Origin: JAWXVE01 sp044425575
GTDB taxonomy: Bacteria; Bacillota; Clostridia; Lachnospirales; Lachnospiraceae
Reading direction: 5' to 3'
Assembly (NCBI GenBank): GCA_044425575.1
Contig: JAWXVE010000047.1
Coordinates: 1 to 17,917 of the forward strand
DNA length: 17,917 nt
The notes under the pieces were generated by a model. That model was not told where the DNA came from. It saw only the letters and a program-made list of their open reading frames with translations, and searched no databases. Shown piece after piece: positions 9,230 to 15,799 of the stretch. How positions within the stretch are numbered: the stretch's first letter is position 1; each line of letters opens with the position of its first letter. Both the position numbers and the translations under genes were made by a program.

Positions 9230-9898
9230 ATGAGACAGAAGATAAAATGGATGGTAGTCCTAGTGTGCTTCTTATTAACTGGATGTACCACACAAAGTAC
9301 TACGGGAGCAGTTACGCAAACAGTTGCCACGGGATATGTTAAGGCAGAGAGTGGTAATTACGACTCTATTGACACTGCAATTGTAGTTAAGAAAATAGAC
9401 GGAACAGATTCCATTACTTTATGTAATATCGAAACGGGTAAGAATTATACCTTATCCTATAACATGGAGACGACCATTACCAATCAATATGATGAAGTAA
9501 TTGCCATGAGTCAAATTGTAGTAGGTGATATTGTGGATGTAACCTTTATGAGAGAGCAAAAGTGGTTGAATACCATTACAATATCTCCTAGCGCATGGTC
9601 GTATACAAATGTTTCTAATTATGATATTGATGAGTCATTTGAATCAATTCAGGTGGCAAATGAGATTTATAAATTATACGATGAAGTTGTGGCAGCAGCT
9701 AGTGGAGTGGAGATGGCACTGCTCGACTTACATGAAATGGATATTTTAACACTAAAAGGCATTGATCAAACCGTATATAGCATGTCGGTGGAACAAGGAC
9801 ACGGATATTTACGATTGGAAAGTGCTGACTATTACGTGGGCGGTTGGCTAGAAGTGGGTAAGGAAATTATCTGTCAGATTACAGACAGTACCATGTAA
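9230..9898 (+). CDS. PEGA-type lipoprotein, N-terminal part (frame ends early)
   Basis: The first 19 residues form a lipoprotein signal peptide: basic MRQKIK, a hydrophobic core, and the lipobox LLTGC with Cys19 as lipidation site. About 200 residues follow with no motif I recognise, mostly beta-like. The frame stops at TAA 9896-9898, just after ITDSTM. The next frame continues without a break in sense (VITVPEGTYDIHV...) and has no ribosome binding site of its own. The parsimonious reading is one gene of about 428 residues interrupted by loss of one base near 9895. ATG 9230 starts the signal peptide; its ribosome binding site is weak (GAAAGG about 13 bases upstream). A TTG at 9218 is in frame but 1 base from that site. 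It is an outward-facing membrane lipoprotein of unknown role. Confidence 0.65.
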   Translation: MRQKIKWMVVLVCFLLTGCTTQSTTGAVTQTVATGYVKAESGNYDSIDTAIVVKKIDGTDSITLCNIETGKNYTLSYNMETTITNQYDEVIAMSQIVVGDIVDVTFMREQKWLNTITISPSAWSYTNVSNYDIDESFESIQVANEIYKLYDEVVAAASGVEMALLDLHEMDILTLKGIDQTVYSMSVEQGHGYLRLESADYYVGGWLEVGKEIICQITDSTM

Positions 9899-9900
9899 TT

Positions 9901-10515
9901 ACCGTTCCAGAAGGTACCTACGATATACATGTGAGCAATGGTGGCATGAGTGGAACCAAGGAGATTACAGTTGCCCAGAAGCAAGAAGTCCGATTAGATG
10001 TTTCGGAATTCAACGGAGATTCCGCAAGTGTTGGACAAGTGGTATTCATTATCACGCCAGCAGATGCAGTTGTTACCATTGATGGCGTTGAAGTAGATGT
10101 GAGTCAAGTGTTAGAGTATGAATATGGAATTCACCAGATGATTATTGAAGCAGATGGCTATCAAACCATTACACAATTTGTAAAAGTGGGTGCACCAAGT
10201 GCAAGTATTTCCATTGCAATGGAATTACTAGAGGAAGAAGAGGACACAGTATCTTCTAATAGTGTTACAAGTGATGAAGTACTAGATACGAGTTTAGATG
10301 GATATGTAGTGCGTATTGAAGGCCCTACAGGAGCACAAGTGTATGTGGACAGTGTGTATGTGGGTGTAGCACCAATTTCCTTCCCGAAAGTAGAAGGAGA
10401 ACATTCCCTTATTCTGGCAATGGAGGGTTATGAAACGCGTACTTATACCATCCAAATAGATGGAGAAGAGAAGGATGTGGCCTTTGCTTTTTCTGAATTA
10501 ACCCTTTCTGAATGA
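9901..10515 (+). pseudogene. PEGA-domain part of the same lipoprotein, displaced by a frameshift
   Basis: This frame encodes TVPEGTYDIHV from 9901, then two PEGA-like repeats. The first covers about 10036-10190 (VVFIITPADAVVTIDGVEV ... GIHQMIIEADGYQ). The second covers about 10300-10460 (YVVRIEGPTGAQVYVDSVYV ... GEHSLILAMEGYETRTY). A Ser/Glu-rich spacer joins them. PEGA repeats are found in surface proteins of bacteria and archaea; their partner is not known. The only early starts are GTG 9931 and later codons, none with a usable ribosome binding site, so separate translation is doubtful. Adding one base at 9895-9896 (ATG-GTA-ATT-ACC) would join it to the upstream lipoprotein half. A sequencing error would give the same picture, so calling it a pseudogene is provisional. 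Confidence 0.6.
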
Positions 10516-10553
10516 TGAAAATAGCGTAAATACATGAAATTTGCGAATTTTTC

Positions 10554-10582
10554 TTGACAAGCTAGAGCAAAAACGGTATAAA
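10554..10582 (+). promoter_or_regulatory. Sigma-A promoter for the HU gene
   Basis: TTGACA at 10554-10559 and TATAAA at 10577-10582 are separated by 17 bases. Transcription would start near 10589, leaving a leader of about 50 bases. The upstream sequence is AT-rich (TTTGCGAATTTTTC), as in strong promoters. It gives HU a transcription unit of its own, closed by the terminator at 10921-10951. Confidence 0.8.
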
Positions 10583-10637
10583 TATATGAGGGCGAAAAAC
10601 GTCACAATCAATATTCTCAAAATAGGAGGGGTATGTA

Positions 10638-10913
10638 ATGAATAAGACAGAATTAGTAGCAGCAATGGCTGAACAAGCTGAATTATCGAAAAAAGACGCA
10701 GAGAAAGCATTAAAGGCTTTTACAGATGTAGTAGCAGCGGAATTGAAGAAGGGCGAAAAAGTTCAATTAGTTGGATTTGGTACTTTTGAAGTTTCTGAAA
10801 GAGCAGCTAGAGAAGGAAGAAATCCTCAAACTGGTGCCGTTATGAAAATTGCAGCATCAAAAGCTCCTAAGTTCAAAGCTGGTAAAGCATTAAAAGATTT
10901 AGTGAACAACTAG
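10638..10913 (+). CDS. hup: HU-family DNA-binding protein
   Basis: A 91-residue histone-like protein that binds and bends DNA as a dimer and compacts the nucleoid. The N-terminal helices begin with MNKTELV. The signature GFGTFEVSERAAREGRNP spans about residues 46-63, and the DNA-intercalating proline region reads GRNPQTG. The C-terminus KAPKFKAGKALKDLVN is typical. AGGAGG (10624-10629) lies 8 bases before the ATG. It has its own promoter and intrinsic terminator, suggesting high independent expression. In related genomes an HU gene commonly precedes rqcP and yabP, as here. Confidence 0.96.
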   Translation: MNKTELVAAMAEQAELSKKDAEKALKAFTDVVAAELKKGEKVQLVGFGTFEVSERAAREGRNPQTGAVMKIAASKAPKFKAGKALKDLVNN

Positions 10914-10920
10914 ACGAATC

Positions 10921-10951
10921 AAAAAGAACCTAGGAAATAGGTTCTTTTTTT
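10921..10951 (+). terminator. Intrinsic terminator after HU
   Basis: AAAAAGAACCTA (10921-10932) pairs with TAGGTTCTTTTT (10938-10949) around a GGAAA loop, and the right arm runs into seven or more T. It begins 7 bases after the HU stop codon. Confidence 0.92.
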
Positions 10952-11025
10952 ATACAAGAAAACTTGGTTTAGGTGTCAAAACTTTAATGCAAGAAAGTTT
11001 TCTCGTACAAGAAAGAAGGAATTCC

Positions 11026-11265
11026 ATGAGATTAGATAAGTATTTAAAGGTTTCAAGATTAATTAAGCGTAGAACCATAGCTAATCAAGCTTGTGATGCA
11101 GGACGTGTATTGATTAATGGAAAAGTGGCGAAAGCATCTACAGCAGTTAAGATAGGCGACGTGATAACCATTCAATTTGGCAATAAAGAGGTAAAGGCTG
11201 AGGTACTAGGCATTCTGGCCACTTCTAAGAAAGAGGAAGCCAAAGAATTATTTCGGTATTTGTAA
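11026..11265 (+). CDS. rqcP: S4-domain protein RqcP (YabO), ribosome quality control
   Basis: A 79-residue protein that is almost entirely an S4 RNA-binding domain: MRLDKYLKVSRLIKRRTIA, then GRVLINGKVAKAS and VKIGDVI. RqcP works with RqcH on stalled 50S subunits, helping alanine-tail synthesis by stabilising the P-site tRNA; that is known for the Bacillus protein (YabO). ATG 11026 is chosen because AGAAGGA (11014-11020) is 5 bases upstream and the S4 domain starts there. An in-frame ATG at 10987 would add 13 residues without a good ribosome binding site. Its position between HU and yabP agrees with yabO in Bacillus. Confidence 0.92.
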   Translation: MRLDKYLKVSRLIKRRTIANQACDAGRVLINGKVAKASTAVKIGDVITIQFGNKEVKAEVLGILATSKKEEAKELFRYL

Positions 11266-11336
11266 GTTCTATACATAAATCATAAGGAACTCTCATATAT
11301 ATAGAATAAGTATCTTAAATGAGGGGAGAGGTGAGT

Positions 11337-11627
11337 ATGGAAGATCTTACGGGTGTCAAGCAAAAGCCCCATAAGTTAATGATGTCAAATAGAAGGACAT
11401 GTAATATTACTGGTGTAACAGATGTATTATCCTTTGATTTAAATGAAATCCTATTAGAAACAGAACAGGGGATGTTAATGGTGAAAGGGAAAGATTTACA
11501 TATGAAGCGATTAACACTAGAAAAGGGAGAAGTGGATATTGAAGGTACAATCGATAGCCTTACCTATTCTGAATTCACAGGATATGGTGGTAAAGGAGAA
11601 TCATTTCTAACAAAATTATTTAAATAG
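11337..11627 (+). CDS. yabP: Sporulation protein YabP
   Basis: A 96-residue YabP/YqfC-family protein. The visible features are HKLMMSNRRTCNITGVTDVLSFD, a typical N-terminal block, and GMLMVKGKDLHMKRLTLEKGEVDIEG. It is predicted soluble with beta structure. In Bacillus yabP belongs to the mother-cell sporulation regulon; its biochemical role is not established. ATG 11337 is preferred, following GGGGAGAGGTGAG; the in-frame ATG 11319 lies before that ribosome binding site. The stop codon overlaps the ribosome binding site of yabQ, so the two are tightly coupled. Confidence 0.9.
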   Translation: MEDLTGVKQKPHKLMMSNRRTCNITGVTDVLSFDLNEILLETEQGMLMVKGKDLHMKRLTLEKGEVDIEGTIDSLTYSEFTGYGGKGESFLTKLFK

Positions 11628-11641
11628 GAGTGGTGTGCCTT

Positions 11642-12130
11642 ATGAGCATGGAGATTCAACAAGAAATTCACTTTTTAATGAGTACCGTACTCTTAGGGAC
11701 CATCCTTACATTCTTGTATGATTGGCTTAGAATCTTAAGGCAAGCAATCAAGCATAGGCAATTATGGGTGTCCTTAGAAGATTTTCTATATTGGTGCGTA
11801 AGCTTTTGTTTATCTTTTCAGCTGTTATACAAGGAGAATAATGGGGTGATCCGATGGTTTAGTATAGTAGGGGCAGCCATTGGGATGATACTGTATAAAT
11901 TAACCATTAGTCCTTATTTCGTCAAAAGTGGAACGAGACTCTTACAAGCAGTGGTGCATATGTGTTATGTAGGTGTGCGTACACTCGGGCATCCTATTTA
12001 CCAAAAAATGATAATTGCAAGACAAAAAACTGCAAAAGGCAAATATTTTCTGAAAAAGAAGAGAGAAATTGTGCAAAAAAAATTGACGAGACGCATAAAA
12101 ATGATTAAACTAGTATTAAAGAATCACTAA
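11642..12130 (+). CDS. yabQ: Sporulation membrane protein YabQ
   Basis: A 162-residue membrane protein with hydrophobic segments near residues 8-25, 43-62 and 70-90, followed by a long, highly basic C-terminal tail. The opening (EIHFLMSTVLLGTILTFLYDWLRILR) is characteristic of the YabQ family, which is needed for spore cortex formation in Bacillus. ATG 11642 is about 11 bases after AGGAG (11626-11630). GTG 11630 and 11633 overlap or crowd that site, and ATG 11648 is also possible. The last base of the stop codon is the first base of the next ATG. Confidence 0.88.
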   Translation: MSMEIQQEIHFLMSTVLLGTILTFLYDWLRILRQAIKHRQLWVSLEDFLYWCVSFCLSFQLLYKENNGVIRWFSIVGAAIGMILYKLTISPYFVKSGTRLLQAVVHMCYVGVRTLGHPIYQKMIIARQKTAKGKYFLKKKREIVQKKLTRRIKMIKLVLKNH

Positions 12131-12471
12131 TGTACAAGAAGAGAGGAATAGGACATAGGTGGAATATGAAGCGACGTGTAGTATTTCAGAAGAAACGACA
12201 GAATAAAACGGGTATTTTCTTAGTGATGCTTGTCATTATAATGCTTGTCTTCGTAGTCACCATACGAAGTTCGGAATTGGAAGAAACCTTAACGGGATAT
12301 GAATCGAAAATCGAAACGCTAGAAGAACAGATTCTCCAAGAAGAAATAAGGAGTGAAGAGTTAGCGGAAGAGGAAAAGCGAGTACAGACACAGCAATATG
12401 CCGAAGAAATTGCCAAAGATAATTTAGGACTAGTGTATGAAGATGAGATTATATTTACGCTAGAAGATTAA
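12130..12471 (+). CDS. divIC: DivIC/FtsB-family septum formation initiator
   Basis: A 113-residue bitopic protein: a short basic cytoplasmic N-terminus (many Arg/Lys up to residue 26), one membrane helix near 28-46, and an external coiled coil rich in Glu from about 50 to 92. The conserved family end is YAEEIAKDNLGLVYEDEIIF. DivIC works with FtsL and DivIB in the division complex at the septum. ATG 12130 overlaps the yabQ stop by one base, suggesting translational coupling. ATG 12166 is a real alternative, with AGGTGG 3 bases upstream, and would shorten the cytoplasmic tail by 12 residues. Position between yabQ and spoIIE matches Bacillus divIC. Confidence 0.87.
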   Translation: MYKKRGIGHRWNMKRRVVFQKKRQNKTGIFLVMLVIIMLVFVVTIRSSELEETLTGYESKIETLEEQILQEEIRSEELAEEEKRVQTQQYAEEIAKDNLGLVYEDEIIFTLED

Positions 12472-12503
12472 AATGCGAATAGTAGAGCCACTATTCGCAT
12501 TTT
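12470..12503 (+). terminator. Perfect 14-bp hairpin between divIC and spoIIE, possible weak terminator
   Basis: AAAATGCGAATAGT (12470-12483) is the exact reverse complement of ACTATTCGCATTTT (12490-12503), with a 6-base loop (AGAGCC). It begins at the divIC stop codon. The only T-run is the four T of the right arm, followed by AGATTAG, so termination may be partial. The A-run on the left arm gives it a symmetric, possibly two-way character. It ends 5 bases before the AGGAGG of spoIIE. Confidence 0.6.
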
Positions 12504-12521
12504 AGATTAGGAGGCATGGTA

Positions 12522-13721
12522 TTGAGAAGGCAAGAACAAGTTATTACGTTACTACCAGATTACGGCAAAAGGAAATTGCTCTCTTATGCAGATTCATTTA
12601 AGGAGTTAGCAGATACTTTTCTCTACTTAACCAAAGAAGAAACACAAGCATTATCAGATTGTAAGAGTCGTCAAGATTATATAACCCAGCGAAGAATGAT
12701 AGAAAATCGTGGTTTGCTAGCAGACCATCTAAATGAAATATCATTTATTATGACCAGAATTGCAGAGGAATCCTACCGTTTTATCCGTTTATCAGACAAG
12801 CAGATGAAGAAAATCAGTGAGGTGCTGAAAAATCATGGCATTTATCTAGATGACTTATATATTAGAGAGGCTAGGCATAACCAGATTGAAATTACCACGA
12901 AGATGAAAACCGTTGCAACATCCACTTTTACCATAGAGGAGATCGCAGGGGTATTATCCGTTGTGCTCAACAAGAGAATTGTCCCAACAATTGGGGTACA
13001 TGCGTTCTTGACTAGCGAATTACAGACAGTTATATTCGAAGAAGAAAGTAAGTATGCAACACTCACTGGAATGGCTTCGGCAATTAAGGAGTGTGAACAC
13101 CAGTCGGGAGATAATCATTCTATTCTACAATTGAACAATGGCACGTTAATGGCGTTGCTTTCTGATGGTATGGGAGCAGGAGAGAAAGCCCATCGAGATA
13201 GCGAAGAAGTGATTGAATTAATGGAGAAGTTACTAGAGGCTGGATTCTCCAAAGAAATGGCAATTCAGATTGTAAATGGAGTTCTCATTGCATCAAGTGA
13301 ACGTGAAAATATGTCCACATTAGATCTCTGTGAATTAGACCTCTATACAGGAGCAGTGGTGCTATTAAAGGTTGGGTCATCTCTGACTTATGTGAAACGC
13401 AAGCATAGCACAGAACAGTTAGAATCTACCACATTGCCTTTAGGTGTATTTAGCGAGTTAGAAGTAGAGCCTATTACCACACAAGTGAGGAATGGGGAAT
13501 ATATTATCTTAATCTCAGATGGAATCTTAGATGCCATTTGTCAAGGGAACTTTGAGTATGAATTAGCAGATGTGATTCAGGAATTAGAGATTCAGAATCC
13601 ACAAGAGATGGCTAATTACTTACTGCGATATGCCATAGAGGCAAGCAACGGACGAATTAAAGATGATATGAGTGTACTTGTAATTGGAGTGTGGGATACT
13701 TACGGAGAGTGTGAAAAATAA
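12522..13721 (+). CDS. spoIIE: SpoIIE-type PP2C serine phosphatase lacking the membrane domain
   Basis: SpoIIE dephosphorylates the anti-anti-sigma factor SpoIIAA, releasing sigma-F in the forespore. The C-terminal half is a clear PP2C domain with the metal-binding aspartates: SGDNHS (D197), LSDGMGAG (D215), ISDGILD (D333) and DDMSV (D381/D382). STLDLCELDLYTG and LKVGSS are also typical of SpoIIE. Residues 1-190 resemble the regulatory region before the phosphatase. What is missing is the N-terminal block of about ten membrane helices found in Bacillus SpoIIE (about 827 residues); divIC lies directly upstream, so it is not merely mis-started. TTG 12522 is 7 bases after AGGAGG (12509-12514), whereas ATG 12516 is 1 base after it; the ATG form adds two residues. 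Synteny (divIC before, tilS-hpt-ftsH after) supports the spoIIE identity. Confidence 0.85.
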   Translation: MRRQEQVITLLPDYGKRKLLSYADSFKELADTFLYLTKEETQALSDCKSRQDYITQRRMIENRGLLADHLNEISFIMTRIAEESYRFIRLSDKQMKKISEVLKNHGIYLDDLYIREARHNQIEITTKMKTVATSTFTIEEIAGVLSVVLNKRIVPTIGVHAFLTSELQTVIFEEESKYATLTGMASAIKECEHQSGDNHSILQLNNGTLMALLSDGMGAGEKAHRDSEEVIELMEKLLEAGFSKEMAIQIVNGVLIASSERENMSTLDLCELDLYTGAVVLLKVGSSLTYVKRKHSTEQLESTTLPLGVFSELEVEPITTQVRNGEYIILISDGILDAICQGNFEYELADVIQELEIQNPQEMANYLLRYAIEASNGRIKDDMSVLVIGVWDTYGECEK

Positions 13722-13746
13722 AATCTTTCATTTCACGCTGTGAAAT
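13712..13746 (+). other. Inverted-repeat cluster after spoIIE
   Basis: ATTTCAC-GCT-GTGAAAT (13730-13746) is a 7-bp hairpin with a 3-base loop. A further GTGAAA near 13711 at the end of spoIIE could pair with the same TTTCAC, giving two exclusive structures. No T-run follows, so it does not look like an intrinsic terminator. The rest of the gap to tilS (13747-13838) shows no promoter that I find convincing. Confidence 0.4.
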
Positions 13747-13838
13747 TATGCAATATTTGTGTCTACCACCCAAAGTTTTCAGGCTGAGAAGCAAGGCATG
13801 GTTATTAGTTTGTCATATTAGAGAAAGGCATACGTATT

Positions 13839-15248
13839 ATGATGCAAAAAGTACAAGCTTATATAGAGAAGTATCAAATGATTCAGCGAGGAGAATGTAT
13901 TATTGTAGGTGTATCAGGAGGCGCAGATTCCATGTGCCTACTTGGTGTGTTACAAAGTATGAAGGATGCTTATTCATTACACATTCACGTGGTTCATGTG
14001 AATCACCAGATGCGGGAAGAGGCTATGGAAGAAGCGGAGTATGTGGAGCAATATTGTGTACAACAGGGGATTCCTTATCACTATAGAAGTTACTCTGTAA
14101 TGGAATATGCAACAAGCCACAAGGTATCAGAAGAGGAAGCAGGAAGAATCTTGCGATACGAAGCTTTCTATGAATTATATGAAGAACTTAGTAAGACCTA
14201 CTCTTGTAAAATAGCCCTTGCCCATCACCAAAACGATCGAGCAGAGACCATGCTATTTCATCTAGCAAGAGGAACGGGCATCCAAGGCATGATTGGCATA
14301 CAGCCAGTAAGAGATAAAGTGATTCGGCCCCTTTTATGCTTAACAAGAAGTGAAGTAGAAGAATATGTAACGCTACATCATATTACATATTATACAGATA
14401 TTAGCAATCTAAGTGATCGTTATACAAGGAATCGAATTCGACGCCATGTGATTCCCCAGCTAGAAACAGTGAATGGGCAAGCAGTGGCTCATATAAATGA
14501 AGCAGGGCAGATGTTAGAAGAGATTGCTCTATATCTAACGAAGCAAGTGGAGTGTGCCAAGGAATATTGTGTTAGCAAGAAGGCACATGGTGGACAAACT
14601 ATTATACAAGAACATTACATGGAATATGAACCAGTGATTCAGAAGCAATTATTATATTCTGTAATGAGTGATTGTTGTGGTAGTAATCTAGACCTTACAG
14701 CTGCTCATGTGAGTGATGTGCATGCTTTACTAGAGAAACAGGTGGGGAAATATGTCACATTACCACGGGGCATGATTGCTAAACGCGAGTATGGCGGTAT
14801 TTGCATTATGCCAAGGGGGGAGCAAGGTGTAGGAAGTTCTTCCCAGATGAAATACTTAATTCCCACTATCCCATATACCCTTACCATAGAAGGCATAGGG
14901 GAACTAACTTTTACCTTGAAGGAAACGAGGGAAATCTCAATTAATGAGCAAAAAACATATACGAAATGCTTTGATTATGATAGAATAAAGAATCTACTGT
15001 CTCTTAGGATTAAAGAACCAGATGATTATATTGCCTTAAATCAGACCACATCTAGGAAGTCTATTGGACGATATTTTATACAAACAAAAGTTCCAAGAGA
15101 AGAAAGAAACCAGAAATTATTGCTAGCAGATGGTTCTCATATTATATGGATTTTAGGCGATCGCATTAGCGAGGCGTACAAGATTACAGATGAAACCGCA
15201 CGAGTATTGCAAGTGACGTTGCAAGAGCTACATAAGAAAAAGGAGTAA
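13839..15248 (+). CDS. tilS: tRNA(Ile)-lysidine synthase
   Basis: Attaches lysine to C34 of tRNA-Ile(CAU) using ATP, changing both its codon reading and its amino acid identity; essential in most bacteria. The 469-residue protein has the PP-loop VSGGADS at residues 25-31, then HVVHVNHQMR. The ALAHHQNDRAETMLFHLARG block and the TRNRIRRHVIPQL segment follow. The C-terminal part (KSIGRYFIQTKVPREERNQ ... ILGDRISEAYKIT) is the TilS substrate-binding domain. Length and order are normal for the long form. Two adjacent ATGs (13839, 13842) follow GAGAAAGG by 10 or 13 bases. hpt starts 4 bases after its stop, with the hpt ribosome binding site inside tilS. Confidence 0.94.
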   Translation: MMQKVQAYIEKYQMIQRGECIIVGVSGGADSMCLLGVLQSMKDAYSLHIHVVHVNHQMREEAMEEAEYVEQYCVQQGIPYHYRSYSVMEYATSHKVSEEEAGRILRYEAFYELYEELSKTYSCKIALAHHQNDRAETMLFHLARGTGIQGMIGIQPVRDKVIRPLLCLTRSEVEEYVTLHHITYYTDISNLSDRYTRNRIRRHVIPQLETVNGQAVAHINEAGQMLEEIALYLTKQVECAKEYCVSKKAHGGQTIIQEHYMEYEPVIQKQLLYSVMSDCCGSNLDLTAAHVSDVHALLEKQVGKYVTLPRGMIAKREYGGICIMPRGEQGVGSSSQMKYLIPTIPYTLTIEGIGELTFTLKETREISINEQKTYTKCFDYDRIKNLLSLRIKEPDDYIALNQTTSRKSIGRYFIQTKVPREERNQKLLLADGSHIIWILGDRISEAYKITDETARVLQVTLQELHKKKE

Positions 15249-15251
15249 AAA

Positions 15252-15776
15252 ATGGCAGATAAGATTAAGGTGCTAATACCAGAAGAAGAAGTAACAGAAA
15301 AGATTCGTACAATTGGTGAGCAGATTAGTAAAGATTATGAGGGCAAGGAGATTCATTTAATATGTGTCTTAAAAGGTGGTGTATATTTTGCCACAGAATT
15401 GTCAAAACATATAAGTGTACCAGTTTCCATTGACTTTATGTCAGTTTCCAGCTATGGTGGTGGAACGGTATCTAGCGGTATTGTAAAGATTGTCAAAGAT
15501 TTAGATGAGCCTCTAGAAGGTAAAGATGTACTAGTTGTTGAGGATATTGTAGATACGGGAAGAACATTAACGTACTTATTGGAAATCTTAAAGAATCGAA
15601 ATCCAAAAACATTGCGTCTATGCACTTTACTGGACAAGCCAGATCGCAGAATTGTGGATGTGAAGGTGGATTATACCGCATTCCAGATTCCAGATGAATT
15701 CGTAGTGGGATTTGGATTAGATTATGATCAACACTATAGAAACTTACCATATATTGGAGTGGTAGAGACAGACTAA
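15252..15776 (+). CDS. hpt: Hypoxanthine phosphoribosyltransferase
   Basis: Salvages hypoxanthine (and usually guanine) to IMP/GMP using PRPP. The 174-residue protein shows VLKGGVYFATEL near residue 35, SYGGGT, the PRPP-binding signature LVVEDIVDTGRTL (about 96-108) and the C-terminal IPDEFVVGFGLDYDQHYRNLPYIGVV. These are all standard for type I PRTases of this group. AAGGAG (15240-15245) lies 6 bases before the ATG and overlaps the end of tilS. In Bacillus, TilS and Hpt were reported to act together on ftsH transcription; here the three genes are again adjacent, with 23 bases between hpt and ftsH. Confidence 0.95.
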   Translation: MADKIKVLIPEEEVTEKIRTIGEQISKDYEGKEIHLICVLKGGVYFATELSKHISVPVSIDFMSVSSYGGGTVSSGIVKIVKDLDEPLEGKDVLVVEDIVDTGRTLTYLLEILKNRNPKTLRLCTLLDKPDRRIVDVKVDYTAFQIPDEFVVGFGLDYDQHYRNLPYIGVVETD

Positions 15777-15799
15777 GAACAGAATGGGAGATAACTACG

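Noticed and set aside
9886..9900. Programmed -1 frameshifting as the link between the two lipoprotein halves
   Set aside because: No X-XXY-YYZ slippery heptamer is present at the junction and no clear stimulatory hairpin directly follows, so a base loss or sequencing error is simpler.
10957..11003. Inverted repeat AGAAAACTT/AAGTTTTCT before rqcP as a riboswitch or attenuator
   Set aside because: Nine AT-rich pairs with a 29-base loop, no terminator arm and no known aptamer features; likely chance.
11266..11336. Possible sigma-E promoter before yabP (CATATATA near 11294 with ATAAAT upstream)
   Set aside because: Only partial matches in a very AT-rich stretch; not separable from chance by eye.
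13748..14086. 112-codon ORF starting in the spoIIE-tilS gap and overlapping tilS
   Set aside because: It lies in another frame of tilS, has no ribosome binding site, and its Arg/Cys/Ser-rich composition is that of an out-of-frame shadow.
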